Part shown: positions 23,085 to 31,236 of the stretch, in pieces
Layout: each line of letters starts with the position of its first letter
How positions within the stretch are numbered: position 1 is the stretch's first letter
Source: Clostridia bacterium
Lineage (GTDB): Bacteria > Bacillota > Clostridia > Christensenellales > Borkfalkiaceae
Length of the DNA stretch: 41,182 bases
Direction: 5' to 3'
NCBI GenBank assembly: GCA_021202395.1
Contig: JAJQDC010000057.1
Location: 10,709 to 51,890, forward strand
The notes under the pieces: generated by a model
What the model was told of the DNA's origin: nothing
The model's input: only the letters and a program-made list of their open reading frames with translations
Database searches by the model: none
Position numbers and translations under genes: made by a program

Positions 23085-26000
23085 TTAAACATTCCACACT
23101 TCAACTTCGCCGCTGCTGTTGTAATGCCAGTAGTTACCGCTATTATACGGCTGCGTTTCGCTGTAGTAGTATATTGTTGCTGTTTCAAGCGGTTCATTAT
23201 GCGCCCCTATCGTAACCGCTTCCCACTCTTCAGCCGTTCCCGTGTAATAAACACTTTCAAGCGATGTGCACTTATAGAAAGCATTACCACCTATTGAAAT
23301 TACACTATATGATATTACTATATCTGTAAGAGAATAACAGTAACTGAAAGCATTACTACCTATTGAAATTACACTATATGGTATTACTATATCTGTAAGA
23401 GAATAACAGTAACTGAAAGCCGAATTTTCGATATAAGTTACGCTATCTGGTATAGTTATACTTTTAATAGAGCAATCATGGAACGCATAACTGCCGATAG
23501 ATGTTACACTGTCGGGGATAGAAATATATGTAAGAGCGATACAGCTATAAAACGCATAATCTCCTATTGCAATTACACAGTCAGGTATAGAAACGCTTGT
23601 TATTATTTGATTCATATAAAAAGCATTTGCGTAGATTGAATAATTTACCGCTTCCCCATTTACAACTAGATCAGGCAAAACAAGTTCTGTATCACTGCCA
23701 ATATAGCTTACAAGATAATAAGTATCGTTATCACTGTCAATATAGAATAAATAGTCGCCTTCTGATACCAAATGGCTTTCTCCATTTGTAGCAGTATAAA
23801 CATTTTTCGCATAATAAGCAACATAACCATAATTTGTGCTACCGGCAACTATTTCAAGCGAAGACAAATTATATACTTCTATAAGCTTATCGCAACCTGT
23901 AAAAGCTGAACCGCCAATAGAATTTACACTATTACCTATCATCACACTTGTAAGCCAAATACATCTATCAAATGCACCAGCACCTATACTTTCGCAAACG
24001 CTGCCATCTTCAAAAACAACACTGATTATTCTGGGAGCAGACCCAGTATAGCTTGAGCCAAATAAACATGCAGGTATTTTTGTTACGTTTGCACCTATTG
24101 TTAAAATAACCCCACCACTTTTTTCGCCCGCATCACTAAAGATACCAGCAGTTTCAGATACATCTTCCATTGCAGTTGCGTTAAAGTTTATCTCTGTTAA
24201 TGCATAGCAATTACCAAAAGCACCGCTGCCAATAGTTTCCACATTCTTACCTATGGTTAAACTTGTAAGCGATGTGCAATTAAAGAATGCAGAAGCACCG
24301 ATAGACGTTACGCTATCCGGTATTATCACGCTTGTAAGCGATGTGCAATATCGGAACGCATAACTACCTATACTTTTGCAGGCACTGCCCTGCTCAAATA
24401 TTACACTTGTTATATAATATGAGTGATCAAACAAACAGGCAGGTATATTTGTTACATTCGCACCTATTGTTACAGTTATCCCTTCGCTGTTTTGCCCGGC
24501 ATTATAAAGTATTCCAGAACTAACTGAAGAACGATCTTCCATCGCCGTTGCGTTAAAGTTTATTTCAGTCAACGCTGTGCAATCATAGAACGCAGAACCG
24601 CCGATAGAAGTTACACTATTGCCTATAGTTACGCTTGTAAGCGATGTGCACTGACGGAACGCATACTTACCTATAGACGTTACGCTATCAGGTATTGTTA
24701 CGCTTTTAAGAGATGTACAATAATAGAACGCATTCTCACCTATAAACGTTACGCTATCTGGTATTGTTACGCTTGTAAGTTCAAAACAATGATTATACGC
24801 ATTATCGGCAATTACGGTTGTTCCTTCTTTAATTGAAGACTCTCCGGAAATATCCGAATCTGCTACTATAAGATAACTATCTATATAAAGAACCCCGTCT
24901 TCCCAATTACTACTGTCATTATAATATGCCGTGTTATAGAACGAAGAACTGCCGATAGAAGTAACACTATTTGATATTGTTATATTTTTAAGTGAAGTAC
25001 AGCCATAAAAAACATATCCGCCGATAGATGTTACCCCTTTTGATATTATTACGCTTGTAATCGATGTACAATTATAGAAAGCGTAATCATTGATAGTTGT
25101 TATACCTTCTATCGTTATATTCTTGGCAAGAACTCCGCATAGATATAAATTGCCACCTGCGTAATTTAAAGGGTTCGAAGATATATGGTAAAAAGAGATA
25201 CTTGCCCACTGGGAAGCCGCACCACCATAATAAACATTTTCTATCGACTTACAATAAGTAAATGCACTAATGCCTATTGTAATTACACTGACAGGTATGG
25301 TTATGTTTATAATGTAAACACAATAAGCAAAAGCGTTACTGCCTATACTTTCACACACGCTATTATCTTCAAATGCAACGCTGACTATTTTAGGCACATT
25401 ATCCGTTGACGAATAAGGACAGAACATATATGCGGGTATTTTTGTTACGCTTGCGCCTATTGTTACCGTTATTCCGTCTCCGTTTTGCCCCGCTTTATAA
25501 AATACATAGTTGTTATAAGTAAAATCTTCAAGCTCGGCAGCGTAAACGGTTATTTTCGTCAAAGCGGTACAGTTATAGAAAGCATAGTTGCCGATTGTGG
25601 TTACACCCTTGCCTATTACTATAATAACAAGCAAAGTGCAGCCGTAAAAGGCGCTTTCACCTATATAAGTTACATTGCCCGCTATATATACGCTTGTTAT
25701 TGCGGTGTTGCCGTAGAATGCTTTATCAGCGATCTGCTCTACAGGTAAGCCGTCATAAGTATTTGGAATAACAATCTCGGTATCGGTACAATCGCCCATA
25801 CCGCTTACTATATAGTAATTTTCATCATCGCTCAATGTGTATTCCAGCCCTACTGAAGCTACAGCTTCTTCACCGCAATCCGTGCAAACACCGTCGGAAC
25901 CGTAATTGTGCCCGTTGGCTGCTATACTTTCCGTTTTTACCTCGTCGCAGACTGTGCAGGTGTAAGTGATTACGCCTTTTTCTGTGCAGGTTGCTTCAAC

Positions 26001-27494
26001 GGTTACAACTCCGTCATCCCATGTATGGCCGTTGGCGGCGACATAGTTGTCTTTATAGCTATCACCGCAACCGCTGCAGGTATACGTTGTATACCCCTGC
26101 TGCGTGCAGGTGGGCTCGGTTACTGCTGCTTCGTAAGTATGTTCCGTTATCTCTATCACGATAATAAGTATTACCGTTGTGCCGTTTGCGTCGGAAAAAT
26201 ATTTGTCGCAGGCGGGGCAGTACCAGTACTCCACATTGCCTTCTTTGGTGCAGGTTGCTTCCGTCCTTTCGGTGTGCGTAAGTTCATGCGCATGGTAGGT
26301 TGTACCGCCGCTATCCTTCACTTCCGTTAATGAAGAGCTGTCGGGGAACGCCGTCTCTATTACTTCGCTGTATTTTTCCATCAGTCCGTCAGAGAGAGTA
26401 AGATCGGTTACAAGCGTGCAGCCCGCAAAGGCATCTTTACATATGGTGGGGTTACCCAGAATTATAATTATAACTATATACTTGCAGTTGCCAAAGGCTT
26501 GTATGCCAATATAGATTATATTTGCGGGTATAGTCAGATCTGTAAGCGCAATGCAGCCGTAAAAAGCATAATCTTCTATCGTGGTTACGCTGTCGCCGAA
26601 TACTATTAATATTAACTTAATGCAGTTTGCAAATGCGTATTTGCCTACCGTTTTAAGACCTGAACCGAACGTAACTTCTTCCAGCGAGCTGCAGCCATAA
26701 AAAGCGTAGTCTCCGATTTCAGTTACGTTATCGCCTATGGTTACGCTTGTAATTAAAGTACAGTCCTTAAAGGCGCTGTCATCTACGGCTGTTACGGGTA
26801 AACCGTTGTACGTATCGGGTATTTTTAACGCAGAAGACGTAACCGTACCTATTCCGCTTACGGTATAATATTTTTCATCTGCAGAAAGGGTAAAGTCCAT
26901 TCCTTCCGCATAATCACATACGGTACATTCACCGTCCTGCATGCTGTGGGAAACGCTTTCAGTCTTCTCTCCGCAGACGGTGCACTCCTGCCAGTGGCTT
27001 GTTTCGTCAAACCCATAGCCGTTATATGTATGGTCGGTTTTGGCGACAACCTGCTGCTCCGTGATTACCGTGCCGCATACAGAGCAATGGCTGCCTTCCG
27101 TCAAGCCCGTTGAAGTACACGTTGCCGCCACCGCTTCATCCGTTACCGCGGTATGGGCGGTCTTTTCCACCACTATATCCGCAGCGGAAAGTTCCACCGT
27201 GCCGTTTACGTCGGCGTAAGATTTACCGCAGCCTGAGCAGTACCAGTATTCTATGTTGCCTTCTTTTGTGCAGGTGGCTTGTACCGCTTCCACTCTGGTA
27301 AAATCATGGGTGTGCGTTGCGTCTGAAGACGGGGTGTCCCCATCGGTATCACCGCCTGCGGTACCGCCTTCTGAGCTGTTGCACGAACTGCATGAACTGC
27401 ACGAGCTGCAGGATACCCCGCAAGCGGACAGACCTATTGCCAGGCATACAGCCGATACTACAGCCAGTAAAACCAATATAAACTTCCTTTTCAT
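23085..27494 (-). CDS. BspA-like leucine-rich-repeat surface lipoprotein (1469 aa)
   Basis: A signal peptide (residues 1-24) ends in the lipobox LSAC with C25, so the protein is probably lipid-anchored outside the membrane. A Ser/Cys-rich linker (CSSCSSCSSCNSS) follows. Two regions (about 60-200 and 400-560) hold repeated modules with ATCTKEGNIEYWYC-type CxxC pairs, which may form small zinc ribbons. The rest (about 205-395 and 560-1430) consists of many ~23-residue BspA/TpLRR (LRR_5) repeats of the form LTSVTIPDSVTSIGxxAFxxC. Such proteins mediate adhesion or interactions with host or other bacteria. No LPxTG, SLH or choline-binding repeats are seen. Several repeats carry unusually Ile/Val-rich strands. 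Start ATG 27494 has a CAGGAG site; it is a single-gene transcript between a promoter (27548) and a terminator (23035). Confidence 0.92.
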   Translation of the reverse strand: MKRKFILVLLAVVSAVCLAIGLSACGVSCSSCSSCSSCNSSEGGTAGGDTDGDTPSSDATHTHDFTRVEAVQATCTKEGNIEYWYCSGCGKSYADVNGTVELSAADIVVEKTAHTAVTDEAVAATCTSTGLTEGSHCSVCGTVITEQQVVAKTDHTYNGYGFDETSHWQECTVCGEKTESVSHSMQDGECTVCDYAEGMDFTLSADEKYYTVSGIGTVTSSALKIPDTYNGLPVTAVDDSAFKDCTLITSVTIGDNVTEIGDYAFYGCSSLEEVTFGSGLKTVGKYAFANCIKLILIVFGDSVTTIEDYAFYGCIALTDLTIPANIIYIGIQAFGNCKYIVIIIILGNPTICKDAFAGCTLVTDLTLSDGLMEKYSEVIETAFPDSSSLTEVKDSGGTTYHAHELTHTERTEATCTKEGNVEYWYCPACDKYFSDANGTTVILIIVIEITEHTYEAAVTEPTCTQQGYTTYTCSGCGDSYKDNYVAANGHTWDDGVVTVEATCTEKGVITYTCTVCDEVKTESIAANGHNYGSDGVCTDCGEEAVASVGLEYTLSDDENYYIVSGMGDCTDTEIVIPNTYDGLPVEQIADKAFYGNTAITSVYIAGNVTYIGESAFYGCTLLVIIVIGKGVTTIGNYAFYNCTALTKITVYAAELEDFTYNNYVFYKAGQNGDGITVTIGASVTKIPAYMFCPYSSTDNVPKIVSVAFEDNSVCESIGSNAFAYCVYIINITIPVSVITIGISAFTYCKSIENVYYGGAASQWASISFYHISSNPLNYAGGNLYLCGVLAKNITIEGITTINDYAFYNCTSITSVIISKGVTSIGGYVFYGCTSLKNITISNSVTSIGSSSFYNTAYYNDSSNWEDGVLYIDSYLIVADSDISGESSIKEGTTVIADNAYNHCFELTSVTIPDSVTFIGENAFYYCTSLKSVTIPDSVTSIGKYAFRQCTSLTSVTIGNSVTSIGGSAFYDCTALTEINFNATAMEDRSSVSSGILYNAGQNSEGITVTIGANVTNIPACLFDHSYYITSVIFEQGSACKSIGSYAFRYCTSLTSVIIPDSVTSIGASAFFNCTSLTSLTIGKNVETIGSGAFGNCYALTEINFNATAMEDVSETAGIFSDAGEKSGGVILTIGANVTKIPACLFGSSYTGSAPRIISVVFEDGSVCESIGAGAFDRCIWLTSVMIGNSVNSIGGSAFTGCDKLIEVYNLSSLEIVAGSTNYGYVAYYAKNVYTATNGESHLVSEGDYLFYIDSDNDTYYLVSYIGSDTELVLPDLVVNGEAVNYSIYANAFYMNQIITSVSIPDCVIAIGDYAFYSCIALTYISIPDSVTSIGSYAFHDCSIKSITIPDSVTYIENSAFSYCYSLTDIVIPYSVISIGSNAFSYCYSLTDIVISYSVISIGGNAFYKCTSLESVYYTGTAEEWEAVTIGAHNEPLETATIYYYSETQPYNSGNYWHYNSSGEVEVWNV
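23280..23418 (-). repeat. Near-identical tandem 69-bp LRR units
   Basis: Two consecutive 69-bp units (about 23280-23348 and 23349-23417) differ at only a few bases. They encode the same 23-residue LRR unit (NAFSYCYSLTDIVIPYSVISI), indicating recent internal duplication or unequal crossing-over. Confidence 0.85.
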
Positions 27495-27547
27495 ATATTC
27501 TCCTGTAAATTTTTATGATTGATAAATTTTATTTTTATGTAACTACC

Positions 27548-27576
27548 ATTTTACCACAACATTTTAACAATATCAA
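27548..27576 (-). promoter_or_regulatory. Promoter of the LRR lipoprotein gene
   Basis: On the minus strand TTGATA (27571-27576), 17 bp, TAAAAT (27548-27553), 54 bp before the start codon. Confidence 0.7.
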
Positions 27577-27602
27577 CTGTAATTCATAACTTTAAAACAA
27601 AG

Positions 27603-27628
27603 CAAAAAGCCCGTACAAAGGTACGGGC
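27603..27628 (-). terminator. Terminator of the ruvX-DUF1292 operon
   Basis: GCCCGTAC and GTACGGGC arms with an AAAG loop; on the minus strand the hairpin is followed by TTTTTGC. It lies 28 bp after the DUF1292 gene. Confidence 0.9.
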
Positions 27629-27655
27629 ATAAAAGTTGTTTTTACATTAAACTGT

Positions 27656-27952
27656 TTAGTTAAGGTCGTCTTCTTCGGCTACGTAAAAATCAAATACTTC
27701 CTGCAAAAGGGCTTCATCTTCTATAGGTTCAAGCACTTCTTCCTTTTCGTTAAGGCGGAAAATAACCACTTCGTCGTCGCCCACTTCGTCGTTGGGTTCG
27801 GCTGCAAGCAGCAGGGTATACTTTTCCCCCTTATATTCCGTTACGTCTAAAAGTCTGAATTTAACAACGTTGCCTTCGTCGTCTATAAGCTCTATTATTT
27901 CGTCTTCTTCGCCGCCGTCTTCGGGTACGTCAAGTAATTCTTCGTCTTCCAT
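27656..27952 (-). CDS. DUF1292 domain protein (YrzB-like)
   Basis: A small, very acidic cytoplasmic protein (98 aa). The central IELIDDEGNVVKFRLLDVTEYKGEKYTLLLA segment and the later DDEVVIFRL match DUF1292 proteins such as B. subtilis YrzB. The family regularly lies next to ruvX in Bacillota; here it follows ruvX by 13 bp. Its biochemical function is not known. Confidence 0.88.
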   Translation of the reverse strand: MEDEELLDVPEDGGEEDEIIELIDDEGNVVKFRLLDVTEYKGEKYTLLLAAEPNDEVGDDEVVIFRLNEKEEVLEPIEDEALLQEVFDFYVAEEDDLN

Positions 27953-27965
27953 AAAAATCTCCTGT

Positions 27966-28382
27966 TTATTTTTTAATTGCGGATAAATACCCGTCTAATA
28001 TGCTTGCAGCAGCAAGAGCGTCTACGTAATTTTTGTGGTGTCTGCTGTCTTTGCCGCCGGCGTAAAGCTGTTCGTGCGCAACCGCCGTTGTGTAACGCTC
28101 GTCTGCCGTTACTACGGGAATGGTGGTCGCTTCCTGCAGTTTACTTATAAAATAGCGGGTTTTTTCCGTCTGTTCCGATTCTGTACCGTCGGAATTGAGC
28201 GGCAGACCGCATACTATAGCCGTAGCACCCTTTTCCTGCACAATGGCAAGAAGGGCAGGTATATCTGCACTGAGCCCCTTGCGCCAATAGGTCTGCGAAG
28301 GCAGTGCGTAGGTATTGAACGGATCTGAAACGGCAACGCCGATGCGTCTGTCCCCTATATCGAACGCTATGTATCTTGCCAC
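27966..28382 (-). CDS. ruvX: Holliday junction resolvase-like protein RuvX (YqgF)
   Basis: The 138-residue protein has the RNase H-like YqgF fold: FDIGDRRIGVAVSDP at the N-terminus with the first catalytic Asp, CGLPLNSDGTESEQT, and VTADERYTT with the second acidic pair. Roles proposed for the family are Holliday junction resolution and 5' processing of pre-16S rRNA. The start codon is GTG at 28382, six bases after AGGAGG. It is first in a two-gene operon with the DUF1292 gene. Confidence 0.94.
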   Translation of the reverse strand: MARYIAFDIGDRRIGVAVSDPFNTYALPSQTYWRKGLSADIPALLAIVQEKGATAIVCGLPLNSDGTESEQTEKTRYFISKLQEATTIPVVTADERYTTAVAHEQLYAGGKDSRHHKNYVDALAAASILDGYLSAIKK

Positions 28383-28413
28383 CGCCGCCTCCTGAAAATT
28401 AATAAGTAAAAGT

Positions 28414-28442
28414 ATTATAACATTTAAATGCGGCTATTGCAA
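28414..28442 (-). promoter_or_regulatory. ruvX promoter
   Basis: On the minus strand TTGCAA (28437-28442), 17 bp, TATAAT (28414-28419). Confidence 0.8.
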
Positions 28443-28504
28443 GCGTTAAAATAGAATTGGTTATAAATGTTTTGCCGGGATAGTTTTGTAGTAGTTTTGT
28501 GCGT

Positions 28505-28605
28505 TTGATGTACTACGATTCTTCGCTTACGCTCTGAATGACAGCCCCTGCGGGGCTGTACAGCTTACAGAGCTGTCATCTCGACCATAGTGGAGAGATC
28601 TCCAA
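28505..28605. repeat. REP-like and GGAGAGATCTCC-type repeats
   Basis: A unit CGATTCTTCGCTTACGCTCT with GAATGACAG (28508-28542) is followed by GCCCCTGCGGGGC and a second block around TGTCATCTCGACC and GGAGAGATCTCC (28571-28602). These recur at about 36985-37035, 40688 and 40805. No gene is supported from 28443 to 28667. Confidence 0.65.
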
Positions 28606-28667
28606 CCAGAAGAGTAACTTGTACAGTGCAACGTCAGTTGCAAATGCTTATTACCATGCTACAGGTG

Positions 28668-28702
28668 CAAAGCGGGGCGGTGTATCGCCGCCCCGCTTTG
28701 CT
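28668..28702. terminator. Terminator downstream of the small membrane-protein gene
   Basis: Arms of about 14 bp (GCAAAGCGGGGCGG and complement) with a short loop form a very stable hairpin, 16 bp after the stop codon at 28719. The T-run is weak in both directions. Confidence 0.7.
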
Positions 28703-28718
28703 AAATTGCGGCAGACAA

Positions 28719-28916
28719 TCAGTCTAAGCCGCCTTCTTCCTGCCCGTCTGCACAGGTGCAGCCAGCCTTTTCAAGCTTTTCGTCTATATACTTTTCGGCT
28801 TTGTCCATCATCTCTTCCTGGTTCTTTTTTATAAGAGCGCGAAGCTTGCAATTATTTGCAACTATAATGGCGCCGCCCGCCATACCTACCGCAAGACCTA
28901 ACACAAATTTTTCCAT
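28719..28916 (-). CDS. Small YtxH-like membrane-anchored protein
   Basis: A 65-residue protein with one N-terminal glycine-rich transmembrane helix (LGLAVGMAGGAIIVANN), then an amphipathic Lys/Glu-rich helix (ALIKKNQEEMMDKAEKYIDEKLEKA) and a short acidic tail with CTC. The layout resembles YtxH-like proteins. Start ATG 28916 has an AAAGGAG site; the frame is open 19 codons upstream but without a better signal. Function unknown. Confidence 0.75.
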   Translation of the reverse strand: MEKFVLGLAVGMAGGAIIVANNCKLRALIKKNQEEMMDKAEKYIDEKLEKAGCTCADGQEEGGLD

Positions 28917-29027
28917 ATGTTTAACTCCTTTATATACCCGTAAAACAGTAATCGGACGGGTAATATCCTGCAATTATTTTGTGCGGAGAGTTAAAAATTA
29001 TATGTGTAAAAATATGACAGCACGCTT

Positions 29028-29627
29028 TTAATTCTGTAAGTTCTTAACCTGCAGTTTTAGCAGGGCGTTTTCTTCGGTAAGCCTTTTTAGCGCCGCTGAA
29101 AGTCTTGCATTCTCTTGCTTTAAAGAGCCTGCAAGCCTGTCGTACAGCCCGTTTATTTCATTCTCTATGCGGCGCTGTGCATCGCCTTCTGCGGGCAGCC
29201 CGCACTCTTCCATAAGCTTTTTAACACGTTCGGGCTGTTTTGTGAGCACGTTGCGGTACTTGTTCTGGTAGCGCAGCATCAATTTGTCGTCGCCGCCGGC
29301 AAGGTCAAGCACAGCTTTGCGTACAGATACCCCCTTGCTCTTTTCGGTAAGTATGGCCTTTAAAATTTTGTCTGTCTCTTCATCGGTGAACGCACAAACG
29401 CTTTCTGCCTTTAAGTCCGTTCCCTTTAAAATTTTTTTGACGTCTTTATTGTCGGTACTTCTTAAAAGAGCGTAGTAGTAATTTCTTACGCTCCCCTTTG
29501 CCCTGCCCGATTTTTTGGCGTAGCCTTCAAAAAGGGAAGTAAGCGTCCTGCCCGCCTTCCTGCCCGTGTAAACGTACTGTACAAACGCCTTTGCTTCTTC
29601 TTCGGTATAGCCGTTTATTTTGCCCAT
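29028..29627 (-). CDS. Uncharacterised protein with HTH-like repeats and C-terminal coiled coil
   Basis: The 199-residue protein is basic. Two similar helical segments can be seen: residues ~10-60 (LTSLFEGYAKKSGRAKGSVRNYYYALLR) and ~80-130 (GVSVRKAVLDLAGGDDKLMLRYQNKYRNVL). Both resemble Myb/SANT-type or RsfA-like DNA-binding helices. The C-terminal ~45 residues form a heptad coiled coil (LKQENARLSAALKRLTEENA). A DNA-binding regulator is a reasonable guess, not established. Start ATG 29627 has an AGGAAGG site 8 nt upstream; the alternative GTG 29636 is inside that spacing. It is divergent from the next gene. Confidence 0.72.
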   Translation of the reverse strand: MGKINGYTEEEAKAFVQYVYTGRKAGRTLTSLFEGYAKKSGRAKGSVRNYYYALLRSTDNKDVKKILKGTDLKAESVCAFTDEETDKILKAILTEKSKGVSVRKAVLDLAGGDDKLMLRYQNKYRNVLTKQPERVKKLMEECGLPAEGDAQRRIENEINGLYDRLAGSLKQENARLSAALKRLTEENALLKLQVKNLQN

Positions 29628-29728
29628 AAATAGCACCTTCCTTTAAAATTTACATACTGTATATTGACATAAAAAACAATCATTATACATTAATTAATAA
29701 AAGAAGTTTTATGTAACGGCAGGTAAAT

Positions 29729-30649
29729 ATGAAGGTATATTTTGTATCGGCGGTGGAAGCCGCATTAAAATTAGACGGCGGATATGTTGGAATTATCGAC
29801 GGCTTTGAGCGGTACTGCGAAATAGACTGCAAAAGCGGCGTGCTGGCAGAAGTTATACCCGACGGCAACCTGCAGCCGCTGAACTTTTTTATAAACGAAA
29901 ACTTTTTTAAAAACCCGCCCCCGTTTGCCGATATTTACGCATGCGGCGGTTCACGCTTTATCTGTTTTAAAAATTTTTTACAAAAGGACAGTTCGCTTAA
30001 AATGCTTTTACAGTGCTCCTTTTTATCTATGACGGTTACGGTGTACCGCCAGGGCGGCATATTCGTCAGCTGTGAAGGTAAAGATTTTGAAACATACCGC
30101 CTGCCCGAATGTTACGCCCAGCCGCGCTATCAGGAAGTTACGGCGGGCGGCAACAGGCTGCTTGCGCTGTACGGCGGCAGTTGGCTTACGCTTATAAACC
30201 AGAACGGAAAAATTGTGTTCATGAATGAAGTAGAAAGCTGTTCGTTCGGGGATATTATAGAAGTAAAAGCGCCGCTGCACACCTGCGCAGACAGCTACGC
30301 CGAATGCCAGTTTACCTATAGCGGAAAGGGCTTGGCGGCGGCGGGCAGCCGTACCGTAGAAAGGGTACCGCAGGGCAAAGAACTTCTGCCGTTTGTATTT
30401 TTTGAAAGGGTGCTGTGCTGCGGCGATTACGGTGCGCTGCTGTGCGACGATCTTAAGCCTAAGGCAGGCAGCCTTAAAAAGTATCTGGGGAAATTTACGG
30501 GCGTTACCGTGCCGACAGCGGACTTTTATTCCGCCCATGAAGATGAAAAAGCGGCAGGGCTGGTGTACAGCAAGAGCGGGCTGTACGAGATAATTTATTA
30601 CGCCATAGACGAAGAAAACGGCAAAATTACAAACATAAGACCTGTGTGA
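29729..30649 (+). CDS. Uncharacterised protein (306 aa)
   Basis: I do not recognise this protein. It is soluble with no signal peptide or membrane helix, rich in beta-type alternation (KVYFVSAVEAALKLDGGYVGIIDGFERYCEID at the start, SYAECQFTYSGKGLAAAG in the middle) and ends in a mixed segment (VYSKSGLYEIIYYAIDEENGKI). The N-terminal ~75 residues may form a small beta-sandwich. The start ATG 29729 follows GGCAGGTAA, a moderate ribosome binding site. It is the only plus-strand gene in the interval 13792-41182. Codon use looks like that of neighbours, supporting a genuine gene. Confidence 0.75.
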   Translation: MKVYFVSAVEAALKLDGGYVGIIDGFERYCEIDCKSGVLAEVIPDGNLQPLNFFINENFFKNPPPFADIYACGGSRFICFKNFLQKDSSLKMLLQCSFLSMTVTVYRQGGIFVSCEGKDFETYRLPECYAQPRYQEVTAGGNRLLALYGGSWLTLINQNGKIVFMNEVESCSFGDIIEVKAPLHTCADSYAECQFTYSGKGLAAAGSRTVERVPQGKELLPFVFFERVLCCGDYGALLCDDLKPKAGSLKKYLGKFTGVTVPTADFYSAHEDEKAAGLVYSKSGLYEIIYYAIDEENGKITNIRPV

Positions 30650-30652
30650 AGG

Positions 30653-30857
30653 TTAACGTTATTCCGCCGATTCAATGCTTTTTACCACATTTATAAAACG
30701 TTATTATTTTTAAACATCGCTTCTGCCGCCCAACCTGCTGGTCGCCAGTACTGGCGGGATTGCCACGCGGTAGAGCCCGCTCGCAATGACGTATAGTGTT
30801 CGGTCGTTTAAATAAGGCAAACTGATACATTGTTCCGCTCTTGCCTTCCCCTTTTAT
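30653..30857. repeat. Intergenic repeats
   Basis: A block ATTCCGCCGATTCAATGC continuing through TTTATAAAA (about 30657-30700) recurs almost exactly at about 31108-31148. A REP-like unit with ACGCGGTAGAG and CGCTCGCAATGACG lies at 30760-30795, and a TTGCCTTCCCCTTTTATGGG block leads into the structured element at 30858. Confidence 0.7.
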
Positions 30858-30978
30858 GGGACGAGCCGCCATTTCTTTAAACAGCACAAATGCGCTGTTT
30901 ATGGCGGCGAGATGAGCAAGCACATATTCAACGTGCTTGCGGTGCCCGAAGCGACTGATGACCTTACAGCCGCTGAGA
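30858..30978 (+). ncRNA. Four-copy covarying structured element, copy 1
   Basis: GGGACGAG, stem A (CCGCCAT/ATGGCGG with inner AAACAGC/GCTGTTT), linker CGAGATGAG, stem B (CAAGCAC/GTGCTTG), linker CGGTGCCCGAA, stem C (GCGACTG/CAGCCGC, one mismatch), TGAGA. Other full copies at 35150, 37049 and 37426 have different arms that still pair, while linkers stay the same. Whether it is transcribed is unknown. Confidence 0.6.
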
Positions 30979-31150
30979 CGGGTGGCAGCGAAGCTGACGG
31001 ATGAGGGGATACTCCTGCCTTTCCTTATTTTTTTCTGCCGTTCGGCTGACCAAGTATGTCATTGCGAGCGTAGCGTGGCAAGCTCGCCCGAACGGGCGGC
31101 AGTAACGTTATTCCGCCGATTCAATGCTTTTTACCGCATTTATAAAAGCG
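30979..31150. repeat. Repeat tail and REP-like units
   Basis: GGTGGCAGCGAAGCTGACGG and GATGAGGGGATACTCC follow the structured element directly, then TCATTGCGAGCG with GGCAAGCTCGCC at about 31057-31090, and the second copy of the ATTCCGCCGATTCAATGC block. No gene is supported from 30650 to 31183. Confidence 0.7.
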
Positions 31151-31183
31151 TGTTTGTCGTTTATTATCTACCCAACAAACAAG

Positions 31184-31214
31184 GCACCCCGTATACGTAA
31201 CGCATACGGGGTGC
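31184..31214. terminator. Terminator downstream of the cyclophilin-like gene
   Basis: Perfect 11-bp arms (GCACCCCGTAT and complement) around a 9-nt loop, 22 bp after the gene stop; on the minus strand CCTTGTTTGTT follows. Confidence 0.8.
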
Positions 31215-31236
31215 ACTTTAATTATCTTAATTAAAA

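Noticed and set aside
27380..27420. Cys/Ser repeats in the LRR lipoprotein as a metallothionein-like domain
   Set aside because: The short CSSC run directly follows the lipobox and is better read as a linker; there is too little of it to support a metal-binding domain.
30954..30975. CTGATGA motif reminiscent of a hammerhead ribozyme core
   Set aside because: It lies in the loop of stem C and is not kept in the other copies (TTGTCC in two of them); the GAAA and stem arrangement of hammerheads is absent.
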